Source: Niveispirillum cyanobacteriorum (GTDB lineage Bacteria; Pseudomonadota; Alphaproteobacteria; Azospirillales; Azospirillaceae). Taken from it: a DNA stretch of 64,000 nucleotides. A program made the translations under genes and the position numbers. Shown piece after piece: positions 18,041-26,700 of the stretch. Numbering within the stretch: position 1 is the stretch's first letter; every line of letters starts with the position of its first letter. Location: positions 930,001 through 994,000 of the forward strand of contig NZ_CP025612.1 of NCBI RefSeq assembly GCF_002868735.1. Reading direction: 5' to 3'. The notes under the pieces are model-generated. The model had not been told where the DNA came from. It searched no databases and was given only the letters and a program-made list of their open reading frames with translations.

Positions 18041-18666
18041 CGGTACCTGCGCGGATGGGCTGGACCTTTCCCGGTGGCTTCGTCACCGTCGGGCATCCGG
18101 AGGATCATGAGCTCCCTGCCCATGGTCGGGTGGCACGGGCCTTTCAGTTGGGGGGCGCGCGCCACCCCGAGCATCCGCTCGTGGATCTCGGCCTATTCCG
18201 CCGATTATGTGCAGCGGGATTATGGGACGCGGCGATGCGGCGGCGCCCGGGTCAACTGCGTGACCCACAGCAGATACTCAAGCTTCTGCCGACCGGAGCC
18301 AATGATGCGACGGCGCTTACAGATTTGACCAAAGCAGAAGCGGTTGCCATTGCCGGCGCCTCAGGGGGGCGGCTGCCAGATGAGACCGAGATGGACCGGC
18401 TGCTTCGAGCCAGTAAGGACATCTTCAGCCGTTTACCAAGCGGAATACCGCTCTGGACGGCCTCTCTCTGGTCGGATTGGAGTTATCGACTAGTGGTTCC
18501 GGACCAGCATGCCTCCGGCTGGCGGGCATTGCCTGGCAGGCGCCTGCCAGATTTGCGGGCCAATGCCCCGGCCTGCCTGTTCATCGTTGGCTATCCGGTA
18601 CTGCGAAGGCCAGCAGCAACCGACCAAACTGCCGGTTGCGTCGTTATCCGCGATTGGGAGGGGTGA
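18037..18666 (+). CDS. FGE-sulfatase-fold (formylglycine-generating-enzyme-like) protein
   Basis: 209 residues, GTG start overlapping the previous stop as GTGA. The segment TKAEAVAIAGASGGRLPDETEMDRLLRA resembles the hallmark of the FGE/SUMF1 C-lectin fold, where a RLPTEAEWEYA helix is usual; the following W..SLWSDWSYRLVV and RRPA fit the rest of that fold. The two active-site cysteines of true formylglycine-generating enzymes are not visible, so this is more likely a binding or scaffold module, as in diversity-generating and other non-catalytic family members. No signal peptide. The fold assignment is by motif only and should be taken as moderate. Confidence 0.5.
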   Translation: MTVPARMGWTFPGGFVTVGHPEDHELPAHGRVARAFQLGGARHPEHPLVDLGLFRRLCAAGLWDAAMRRRPGQLRDPQQILKLLPTGANDATALTDLTKAEAVAIAGASGGRLPDETEMDRLLRASKDIFSRLPSGIPLWTASLWSDWSYRLVVPDQHASGWRALPGRRLPDLRANAPACLFIVGYPVLRRPAATDQTAGCVVIRDWEG

Positions 18667-19646
18667 AGCGATTGTCAGGCAAACATACCACGCCTCCAAA
18701 GTGCTCCGTCTGCCTGAGCACCTATGCGTCTGAGGTCTTGCAATGGCGCTGCCCGAAAGTCTGTCCTTCTCAAGGCAAGCGGCATAACCATGCCGATCCT
18801 TACGTTGCCAGCGATAGTGCATCGCTGATCCGGTGCCCAGATTGCCGTCGGAACCTGCTTTCCGAAGCCAATGTCGCTGGGTGCGGACACCCGCAGATGC
18901 AACCCATGGAGACCGAACACCGACAACACCGGCACGTCGTGCTTCTTGGCCTGGATCCACATCATCAGGGATGGCGGATGGAGGACAGGCGGGCGATCGC
19001 CACATTGATTGCCTCCCTGACCCATGATGAGCCGGCTTATGCACCTGGGCAAATGGAAACCTGGCTGCACTGGCGGCAGGCCCGACCTGATCTGGGGTGG
19101 GTTTCATTGAAGGACCGCCGCCCCATGTTCATGGCACGGCGGTCAGGTGCAGGCGACCGGCAGCTGTGTCTTCTGCACATATGGACCATTGACGATCCAC
19201 CGGATGAGGATTGCGAGCACCGGGCGGTGTTGGGCCAAAGGCTGGCGCTGGCTGATGCCGTGGTCGTTCTGGTGCCAGCTCGTGTTCTGCTTGATCAGCA
19301 AAGCGGCGGCAGTGGCGGGTGGATAGAGGCGCTGGAAACGCTTGCCCGCGATATACAAGGTGGCGCGGCACTCTTTCTTTGCCTGACCGGGGCCGAGGCG
19401 CTGCTGTCCCTGCTTGATCCTTCGCCGGCAGTCGTTGCTGCCCACCTACCCACACCGGCGGCACGGTCAAGATGGCTTGAGCGCTGCGCCAGATTTGATC
19501 GCCTTGTCGGACTAAAGGCCCGATTCCGCGCTGTCCACTCGCTGATGATCGCCAGTCAGGACTTCGATGGCCTGACGGATCTGTCCACCTGGACCTCATG
19601 GGCTATTAAGGAGGAGAGTTTACATGTTGGCGGAAGCGCAACCTGA
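18663..19646 (+). CDS. Zinc-ribbon GTPase-like protein with degenerate P-loop
   Basis: 327 residues, GTG start overlapping the previous stop as GTGA. The N-terminal 76 residues contain zinc-ribbon pairs (C14/C17, C30/C34, C58/C61, C74/H76). The rest has the order of a Ras-like GTPase domain: a first strand HVVLLGLD, a helix AIATLIASL, then LLHIWTIDD in place of the D-x-x-G strand, and ADAVVVLVPARVLL, but the loop after the first strand (DPHHQGWRMEDR) has no GK[S/T], so nucleotide binding through a Walker A is unlikely. Zinc-ribbon GTPases of the double-GTPase type are known in tubulin-like/vWA neighbourhoods; this seems an inactive or diverged copy. A longer start at 18477 would overlap the preceding gene. 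Confidence 0.6.
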   Translation: MKRLSGKHTTPPKCSVCLSTYASEVLQWRCPKVCPSQGKRHNHADPYVASDSASLIRCPDCRRNLLSEANVAGCGHPQMQPMETEHRQHRHVVLLGLDPHHQGWRMEDRRAIATLIASLTHDEPAYAPGQMETWLHWRQARPDLGWVSLKDRRPMFMARRSGAGDRQLCLLHIWTIDDPPDEDCEHRAVLGQRLALADAVVVLVPARVLLDQQSGGSGGWIEALETLARDIQGGAALFLCLTGAEALLSLLDPSPAVVAAHLPTPAARSRWLERCARFDRLVGLKARFRAVHSLMIASQDFDGLTDLSTWTSWAIKEESLHVGGSAT

Positions 19647-21015
19647 CAGATTGGCCGCTGAGCATTGCCTGACGATGTTCAAGTATGTTCGCACCTTGAT
19701 CTGGCGCGTGCATAGTCTGATCGTCTTCCGCAACCCGCCGCCTAAGCCAGAAGCACCGACAATGGCGGAACGCGACCTATTTCTGCTGAATGTTCCTGCC
19801 AACATACGTGAACTAAGTGCGTCTCGCTGGGCGATCTTTTTACTCACTTTCTCTTCCGCATTGACGGTTGCCGAAGACTCTAAAGGTGCCGGCTTCTGGA
19901 TGCAATTCATTGACGCCGTCAGCAGCACCAGCGTTGAAATATCTCTTTTTATTTTGGGAATACTCCGATCAATTGCATTTATTCGCAACACTTCTCTAAT
20001 TTTTATTCAATTAATTTTTACTATTGCAGCCGCTTTGATTACGAAATTATTGCAGATACCACATGAGCCGATCGCTCTTTTATTTATCATTTCCGCCTTT
20101 ATGTCGATCGCCTTCTGGATCTCCGCATGGACAATCGATAAGCAATACTTATCGCCAACCGGCACTTTCTATTGGCTTGCAATACGACTTGTCTACGTAT
20201 CGCAGTTCTGCATAATCATGCTCACAATCCCCTTGTTCCTCTGGTTGAACAAATTAGCTGGAACAATAGATAGTAGCACGGATAAGTCAAAACGCTGCTG
20301 TACCCCTGGATGCCCTAAGTATCAGTGGGAACTGGGGCGACAATGCAAGCCGTGCGAACAGGACGGGGTCACTTCCTATGTGCGCGTAGATCGCGCTATT
20401 GACCGGCCCTATGTCAGCATCTGCCCCGCCTGTTGCAGCAGTCATCATATCTGGCATGCCGGGAAGATGAAAGAGACGCTGCACCTCAGGAGGACAGAGT
20501 GCATCTGGTCGGATCAGGGCTGCACCCAGGATGAAGGGCATAAAGCCATCCAGATTGTCGGAACTGGCGGCGTCGATACTACACCTGTACTGCAATGGAT
20601 CGTTGAGCAGGTGACAGAAGTCAAGAATTGGAAAAGGCCAGAAAAGTGGCCGTACAGGTTACCCCTTAAACTGGCAGGCCTTTCTACAACGCGCCCCCTC
20701 AAGCTGACCGTGTATGAATATAACAGCTCACAGACCTTGCTTCATGAAGACATTCCTGTGCTGTTGGTGCTGCCCAAACCTGGACTTCTTCAGGATTTTC
20801 CCAGCACCCCAATCAATATCGCTTTGGATGGCTTGGTCTTTGCCAGTAAGCGGCCCTTTATCTGGATATGGTGGCCGGACACCTATGGCCCCCCGCCTGG
20901 AACAGATAGGGTTGGCGTTGTCACCAATGCGATAGAGCTGAGCCGGGTATTGGACATACGGAGTATGACCGCCGCTGTCAGAACCGAGCGCAAGCTCGTG
21001 GAGGTCATGAAATGA
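19624..21015 (+). CDS. Polytopic membrane protein with cytoplasmic cysteine-rich domain
   Basis: 463 residues. About five hydrophobic segments lie between residues 68 and 210, including SLIFIQLIFTIAAALITKLL and FCIIMLTIPLFLWL. A cysteine-rich region follows (CCTPGC, CKPC, CPACC, then two more Cys and His to about 300), probably binding zinc, and an approximately 150-residue soluble domain. No family recognised. It begins inside the last 23 bases of the GTPase-like gene, with a strong AAGGAGG ribosome site seven to eight bases before its ATG, and overlaps the next gene as ATGA. Likely an inner-membrane component of the same machine. Confidence 0.7.
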   Translation: MLAEAQPDRLAAEHCLTMFKYVRTLIWRVHSLIVFRNPPPKPEAPTMAERDLFLLNVPANIRELSASRWAIFLLTFSSALTVAEDSKGAGFWMQFIDAVSSTSVEISLFILGILRSIAFIRNTSLIFIQLIFTIAAALITKLLQIPHEPIALLFIISAFMSIAFWISAWTIDKQYLSPTGTFYWLAIRLVYVSQFCIIMLTIPLFLWLNKLAGTIDSSTDKSKRCCTPGCPKYQWELGRQCKPCEQDGVTSYVRVDRAIDRPYVSICPACCSSHHIWHAGKMKETLHLRRTECIWSDQGCTQDEGHKAIQIVGTGGVDTTPVLQWIVEQVTEVKNWKRPEKWPYRLPLKLAGLSTTRPLKLTVYEYNSSQTLLHEDIPVLLVLPKPGLLQDFPSTPINIALDGLVFASKRPFIWIWWPDTYGPPPGTDRVGVVTNAIELSRVLDIRSMTAAVRTERKLVEVMK

Positions 21016-21950
21016 CCCAGATATCCAATGGTAGGTGGGTTGTCCGTGAGAATGGATTACTGGACGGGCTTTATGTAAAATGGCGGCGCCAGGGTGATGA
21101 TCTGGGCTTGATGTTACTTGATTTCGCCGATCATCCACGGCGTACAACCCTTATTTCCATCGGCGACCAGTCCTTGATCGATGAGCCAAGGATAGAGATC
21201 GACCATACATTGGATCTGATGCTGAGCTACTATGGCAAGCTGGCCCATGATGAGGCTTGGCTCACCATACTGGGAGCTGAAATGCTGCCCATTCCCCTTG
21301 TATATTCCCGTCGGGAAGACCTGTTGGAGTTGCTTACACGGCTGCGTGGCCCTTTACGCACCCATTACGGACCCTGGTGGAGTGTAACGCAGGCGGCAGC
21401 CGATGTGCTGAAAGCAAGAGCGGGGTGGATCTTGCGGCACATAGTGTGGTGGGCTGCCGATGATCAGGCCCAGCCGACACCATGGGGTTGGCAAGAGACA
21501 CCCGATAACGACTTGAATGCGTCAGAAGCCCCTCGTGGACAAAGGCTGGGCGGAGAAAAAGGCTGGCGGGCTTGCCTGTATCAGGAATTTCGAGGGCTAC
21601 CAGTGCCTCGCCCTCAGGAACGTATGGTCATCACGCTTGATACACCCCGTGCCGCCGATATCCGCCTCACCGACGAAATGAAGAGAGCAGGCGGAACCGT
21701 AGAGCCATGGGCAACAGGTACACGCATCGTGCTTCCAGGCTGGAACCTGCAAATGATGCGTCCCGTGATACGCCTTGCCTACCTGCCGAACGCTGTCGAT
21801 GTGGAGGCAGCAACATTGGACAAGGTCACGCGCCTGCTGCCGCTGGTCGATCCGTCAGGTCTCTGGTCGGGTTTGTCGGGGCCGCCCACAAGAGTTAGCA
21901 CACAGGCCGCCGCGCAAATGCAAAAGCCACCTGCTCGGCGCAAACGCTGA
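21012..21950 (+). CDS. Uncharacterised soluble protein, last gene of plus operon
   Basis: 312 residues, no signal peptide or membrane helix, no family recognised. It is rich in Trp and Leu in the first half (DEAWLTILGAEMLPIP, GPWWSVTQAAADVL) and ends in a basic Pro/Arg tail. The ATG overlaps the previous stop as ATGA and has GGAGG seven bases upstream, so it is made together with the membrane protein before it. By position it is a cytoplasmic partner or adaptor of that protein. No clear terminator stem follows. Confidence 0.65.
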   Translation: MTQISNGRWVVRENGLLDGLYVKWRRQGDDLGLMLLDFADHPRRTTLISIGDQSLIDEPRIEIDHTLDLMLSYYGKLAHDEAWLTILGAEMLPIPLVYSRREDLLELLTRLRGPLRTHYGPWWSVTQAAADVLKARAGWILRHIVWWAADDQAQPTPWGWQETPDNDLNASEAPRGQRLGGEKGWRACLYQEFRGLPVPRPQERMVITLDTPRAADIRLTDEMKRAGGTVEPWATGTRIVLPGWNLQMMRPVIRLAYLPNAVDVEAATLDKVTRLLPLVDPSGLWSGLSGPPTRVSTQAAAQMQKPPARRKR

Positions 21951-22056
21951 ACAAATGGGTTGATCGCGCAGAGGGCGAAGGTGCCCGACGGGCAGCAACC
22001 TTTACTGATACTATCCGGTCCGGCAAGCAATACGATCCGGGCGCAACTCGCAGTGG

Positions 22057-22146
22057 TCAGTTGTTCAAGAGCCAGAAGGCGATGCCACCGACCCCGAAAA
22101 CGCTCACCAGAAACAGCAGGTGACATACACGCTTCATAGCAATCAT
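22057..22146 (-). CDS. Possible 29-residue single-helix membrane peptide
   Basis: A short frame on the minus strand in the otherwise empty 305-base gap between the tubulin-like system and bciA encodes MIAMKRVCHLLF followed by a hydrophobic segment and WLLNN. It has the look of a small bitopic membrane protein: two basic residues, then about 18 hydrophobic ones. AAGGA lies about 13 bases upstream of the first ATG, or further from the second ATG at 22137, which is not ideal. No homologue is recognised and chance occurrence is possible. The rest of the gap shows nothing recognisable. Confidence 0.3.
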   Translation of the reverse strand: MIAMKRVCHLLFLVSVFGVGGIAFWLLNN

Positions 22147-22255
22147 TCTGGCGTTAAAAGTCCTTTAAGATGAAACTCCTCCGGCATCCCCGGGTGAGTT
22201 TCCGCCCTTCCCCACTCCGGTCCTGAACGGATGAGGTACACAATGTCTGACAGAC

Positions 22256-23293
22256 ATGATTGATCAACCGCCACACCCCCGGTCCGTACCGTCCCCTGCC
22301 GCACGGGCTAAGCGGGTGTTCATGCTCGGCGCGACCGGCACCATCGGTCAGGCAACGGTCCGGGCTCTGGTGGCACGCGGGCATGAAGTTATCTGCTTCA
22401 TCCGACCACGCGCCGGTGTCGGCGGGAGGCTGACGCCAGAGGACAGCGCCCTCCTTCTGCCGGATGCCCATTTGCGCTATGGTGACGTGACGGACCCCGC
22501 ATCTCTCAGGCGTGACGGGTTCCGTGGCGAGCATTTTGATGCGCTGATCTCATGCCTCGCTTCCCGCACGGGCACGCCGAAGGACGCCTGGGCCATAGAC
22601 CATCAGGCGCATATACATGCACTCGTCGCAGCAAAGGAGGCCGGTGTTTCCCATATGGTTCTGCTCTCCGCCATCTGCGTGCAGAAGCCTCTTCTGGCGT
22701 TTCAGCAGGCGAAACTGGCTTTCGAAACGGCATTAATCGAATCCGGGCTCTCATACTCCATCGTGCGCGCCACCGCATTCTTCAAATCGCTGTCCGGCCA
22801 GATCGATCGGGTGAAAAGCGGCAAACCCTATTTGATATTCGGCGATGGGATGCTCACCGCCTGTAAACCGATCAGCGATGAAGATCTTGGGGCCTTTCTT
22901 GTCGAATGTCTCGATGATCCGGCGCGCCAGAACCATATCCTGCCGATCGGTGGTCCTGGCCCCGCATTAACGCCAAAGCAGCAGGGCGAGATGTTGTTCG
23001 CACTCCTGAAACGCCCACCCCGTTTCAGTCACGTGCCGGTGGGCCTGCTTGATGCCATTATCGCCGGGCTGGCCTTCGCGGGACGGTTCTCGCCCACCCT
23101 CGCGGACAAGGCGGAACTTGCCCGGATCGGACGCTATTACGCTACTCAATCAATGCTGGTTCTTGATCCCGCTACCGGATGCTACGACGAAGCCGCAACG
23201 CCTTCGACGGGGAAAGACACCCTGGGCGAGTTCTACGCACGCGTCATTTGCGGACAGGAACGCTCCGAACGCGGCGATCACGCCGTGTTCTGA
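22256..23293 (+). CDS. bciA: Divinyl (proto)chlorophyllide 8-vinyl reductase-like, BciA family
   Basis: 345 residues, NAD(P)-binding Rossmann protein of the atypical SDR type: GATGTIGQATVRALVARGHEV at about 24-44. The remainder matches what I know of BciA: FIRPRAGVG, an SAICVQKPLLAFQQAKLAFE helix, IGGPGPALTPKQQGEMLF and KAELARIGRYYATQSMLV. BciA reduces the 8-vinyl group of divinyl chlorophyllide with NADPH in bacteriochlorophyll synthesis. No other pigment gene is in the window, so it is a solitary copy, either part of a dispersed photosynthesis set or a relic. A short upstream frame (ATG at 22243, GAGG upstream) of six codons overlaps this start, and a TGTCTG-A-CAGACA palindrome spans 22244-22256, so initiation may be regulated or the start may lie downstream. 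Confidence 0.75.
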   Translation: MIDQPPHPRSVPSPAARAKRVFMLGATGTIGQATVRALVARGHEVICFIRPRAGVGGRLTPEDSALLLPDAHLRYGDVTDPASLRRDGFRGEHFDALISCLASRTGTPKDAWAIDHQAHIHALVAAKEAGVSHMVLLSAICVQKPLLAFQQAKLAFETALIESGLSYSIVRATAFFKSLSGQIDRVKSGKPYLIFGDGMLTACKPISDEDLGAFLVECLDDPARQNHILPIGGPGPALTPKQQGEMLFALLKRPPRFSHVPVGLLDAIIAGLAFAGRFSPTLADKAELARIGRYYATQSMLVLDPATGCYDEAATPSTGKDTLGEFYARVICGQERSERGDHAVF

Positions 23294-23706
23294 CATATGA
23301 CCTTTATTTTAATCTACGCACATGCCCCTACTCTGGGTGGGGAGCCGCTTGACCTGCCCCAGCGGCACCGGAGGATTTGTTGTTCAATCATGTGCCTGCT
23401 TTTTGGCTGCATTCGAACTTACTTGGAAGGCCTTTTTGTTTCGCTCGGGGCAATCTGGCTGTAACAAGATTCATCTGAAATGGAGCATATCCGCCTCCCC
23501 TGCGATGGTCGGGGGCCCCGGGCTAAGCGGAGAAATGCATACCATCAGCTCAACCTTCTACCCGCCCCTTCCATACGGAGACCATCAAATCCAGTGACGG
23601 CGGAGTCTAGCGTAGATTTATGCCATATTCCATTTAATGAAATAGTTTGCTTTCAGATATACAATTATCTATACACGACGCCACGTTCAACACGAGGATA
23701 TAGAAA
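23294..23706. other. Intergenic region upstream of the RTX gene
   Basis: 413 bases with no supported gene. The right 100 bases are AT-rich and should contain the promoter of the long gene that follows. GAGGA eight bases before the ATG at 23707 is the ribosome site. No palindrome, small RNA or transposon remnant was recognised in the left part. Confidence 0.5.
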
Positions 23707-26700
23707 ATGACTACATTTATGACCAACCCGATGGTAATTAGCGATGTCAAGAGAGTAAATAGTTATACTACAGGAGACCAGTTGCAGCCGCGGGTTACCA
23801 TCCTGAATGACGGCAGCTACGTCGTCGTCTGGTCCTCGTCTGCTCAGGACGGCTCTGGATACGGCGTTTATCATCAGCGATTCGATAGTCAGGGAAATAT
23901 GGTAGGGTCGGAAACCCGAGTTAACACATATACGACCAGTGACCAGAACGACCCATCAATTACTTCTCTTTCAAATGGTGGCTATGTCATTAGTTGGACA
24001 TCCACCGGAGAGGACGGGTCCGGTCAGGGGGTTTATGCACGCCGTTACAACGCCGATGGCACGGCAGTCGCAGCACCTTTCCGCGTTAACGTAACGACAA
24101 CCAACGGTCAATTCGCTTCCGAAGTGGGTGCATTCAACAGCGGTGGCTTCATCGTGGCGTTCAGTCATGAGGCAACCGCTGGCACGGATTACAACATCTT
24201 TGCGCGTTCTTATAAGCCGGATGGCACCGCCTGGGGGAACCCCATACAACTCAACCAGTATACCTCTTCGTTCCAGACCAACGCTTCGGTGGTGGGGGGC
24301 GCGAATGGTCATTCGTTGGTCGTATGGCAATCAAACAATCAGGACGGGTCCGGCTACGGTATTTATGGCCGTTTTGTACTATTTACCAGCGGCGCGAGTG
24401 GAAGCGAATTCCGCATCAACTCTACAACAGCTAGCAATCAGGCCGGCCCCGTTTTGACGGCTTTGCCAAATGGGGATTACCTCGTCGTCTGGGTTTCCAC
24501 CAATCAGGACGCGACCACCGGTCTTGGCATCTTCGGCCAGAGGGTGGATGCCAGCGGCAACCTTGTTGGTGGGGAGTTTCAGGTCAATACGTATGTCACG
24601 GGTGACCAGAACGGGCCCAGCGTTACCAATCTGGCAGATGGTGGCTGGTTGATCACCTGGCAGTCGCAGGGACAAGACGGGGATGGCCTTGGTCTTTATG
24701 GCCAACGCTATGACAGTACAGGCAACCGCGTTGGTGACGAATTCCAGCTTCATCAGTGGGTCGGGGGCGACCAGCGCAATGTTTCCGTCGATGCCAGGGC
24801 CGATGGCGGCTGGAATCTGGTCTGGCTGAATGAAGCCGCTGACGGGACATTCGATGTGCATATGCGCATTTTTGCACCGACGGACGCTGCGCCGACCTTG
24901 GTGGCAACCGATCAGAATGTGGGGGTGAACGGTCGGGTGGGCGCTACTGCGCTGTTCGATCTGGTGGATGACGTCGCTTCTGGTATCCGGCCTGCAGGAG
25001 ATCACCCGGTTAGCAGCTATGAGTTCACTGACAATGCGGCTGGGGGCGGCTATTTCACGGTGAGTGGTGTGCAGCAGGCCAGCGGCACGCCGTTTACCGT
25101 CTCGACCGATCTGTTACACACGGTGCAATGGATTGCTGCGGCAGATGTTGCCACCGAGCAGGTGCAGATCCGCGCCTTTGACGGCGTGAACTGGAGCGCG
25201 CCCGTCACTGCGAATATTAACACGACGGCACCGGCCCTGGCCTTTGTGGAGACGGGCCTGCTGCGGGCCAACACCACGACAACGAATAATGAAACCAATC
25301 CCCAGGCCGTGGAACTGGACAACGGCACCATCGTTGTTGTCTGGCAGACCGCGGCTCAGGGCATTGTCGGACAGCGTTACAGCGCGGCGGGTGGCAAGCT
25401 GGGGTCGGAGTTTGTAATTTCCCCTTCATCTACGGGTTCCGTTATCAATCCCGCGATCGCCAGCATGGTGGACGGCGGCTTTGTCGTCTCATGGACAATC
25501 GGCGAGGGCGACACGTCCGGCAACGCAATCCATGCCCGGCGCTATGATGGCGACGGCAGTCCGATGGCGGCTGCGTTCCGCGTCAACACAACGACGGCGG
25601 GCGATCAGGAACTGTCCAGCATCACGGGCCTGTCCAACGGAGGGTACGCCGTTGCCTTTACCCACCGGGTGAGCACGACAGACTATGACGTCCATGTCCG
25701 TGTCTATGGCCCAGAAGGGGGGCGTGGCACCGACATCAAGGTGAACCAGTATAGTGGGTCATTTCAAACAAATGTCCGCGTGACGGCCGGAAGTAACGGC
25801 GACTTCCTGGTATCCTGGCAATCCTCCGGACAGGATGGCTCTGGCTATGGTGTCTATGGTCGGTTGATGTCTGCCGATGGCTACTTCCTGGGCTCGGAGT
25901 TCCAGATCAACCAGAACACGTCGGATAATCAGGTTGGCCCTGCCATCACCGCCCTGAAAGACGGCGGCTACCAAGTCATCTGGCTATCCCTCAATCAGGA
26001 CGGCAGTAGTTATGGCGTCTATGGCATGCACCTTGACGGGAAAGGGCAACCTACGTCCGGAGAGAACCTGATCAACACCTACACCATTGGAAGTCAGTCC
26101 GGCGCCGAAGTGGTGGCTCTGGCAGATGGTGGCTGGCTGGTGGCATGGCACTCCGAGAATCAGGATGGGTCTGGCTACGGCATCTATGCGCAGCGCTTCG
26201 ACATGAACGGCGCATCCGTTGGGACTGAATTCCGGATGAATAACCGCGTCGGCGGCGACCAGAAAGTTCCTGCGATTGCAGCGCGCACCGATGGCGGGTG
26301 GGTGGCTTTCTGGGATGATGTCGGCCTGGATGGCTATGGCAGCGGTATTTACGGCCGGTTCTGGGGGCATGCCGTGGATGCCCCTGTCTTGGTCGCAACC
26401 GATAAGACCGCCTTTGCGGGCAGCGACATTGCCGGTCTCGAACTGTTCGATGTCGCCATCGACGCTGCCACGGCAACGGTGCCGGGCGGCGAACACAAAA
26501 TCGTTACTTATGAATTCACCGACAATAATGCAGGCGGTGGCCAGTTCTTGCTGCAGGGTGCCGGCCAAGCCAGCGGCACACCCTTTACGGTGTCTGCCTC
26601 ACAGATGCCCTATCTGAAATGGGTGGTGGGATCAGGTGCAGAAACGGTTCAGGTCCGCGCTTTTGATGGTGAACGTTGGAGCGCACCGGTCGCTGTGACG

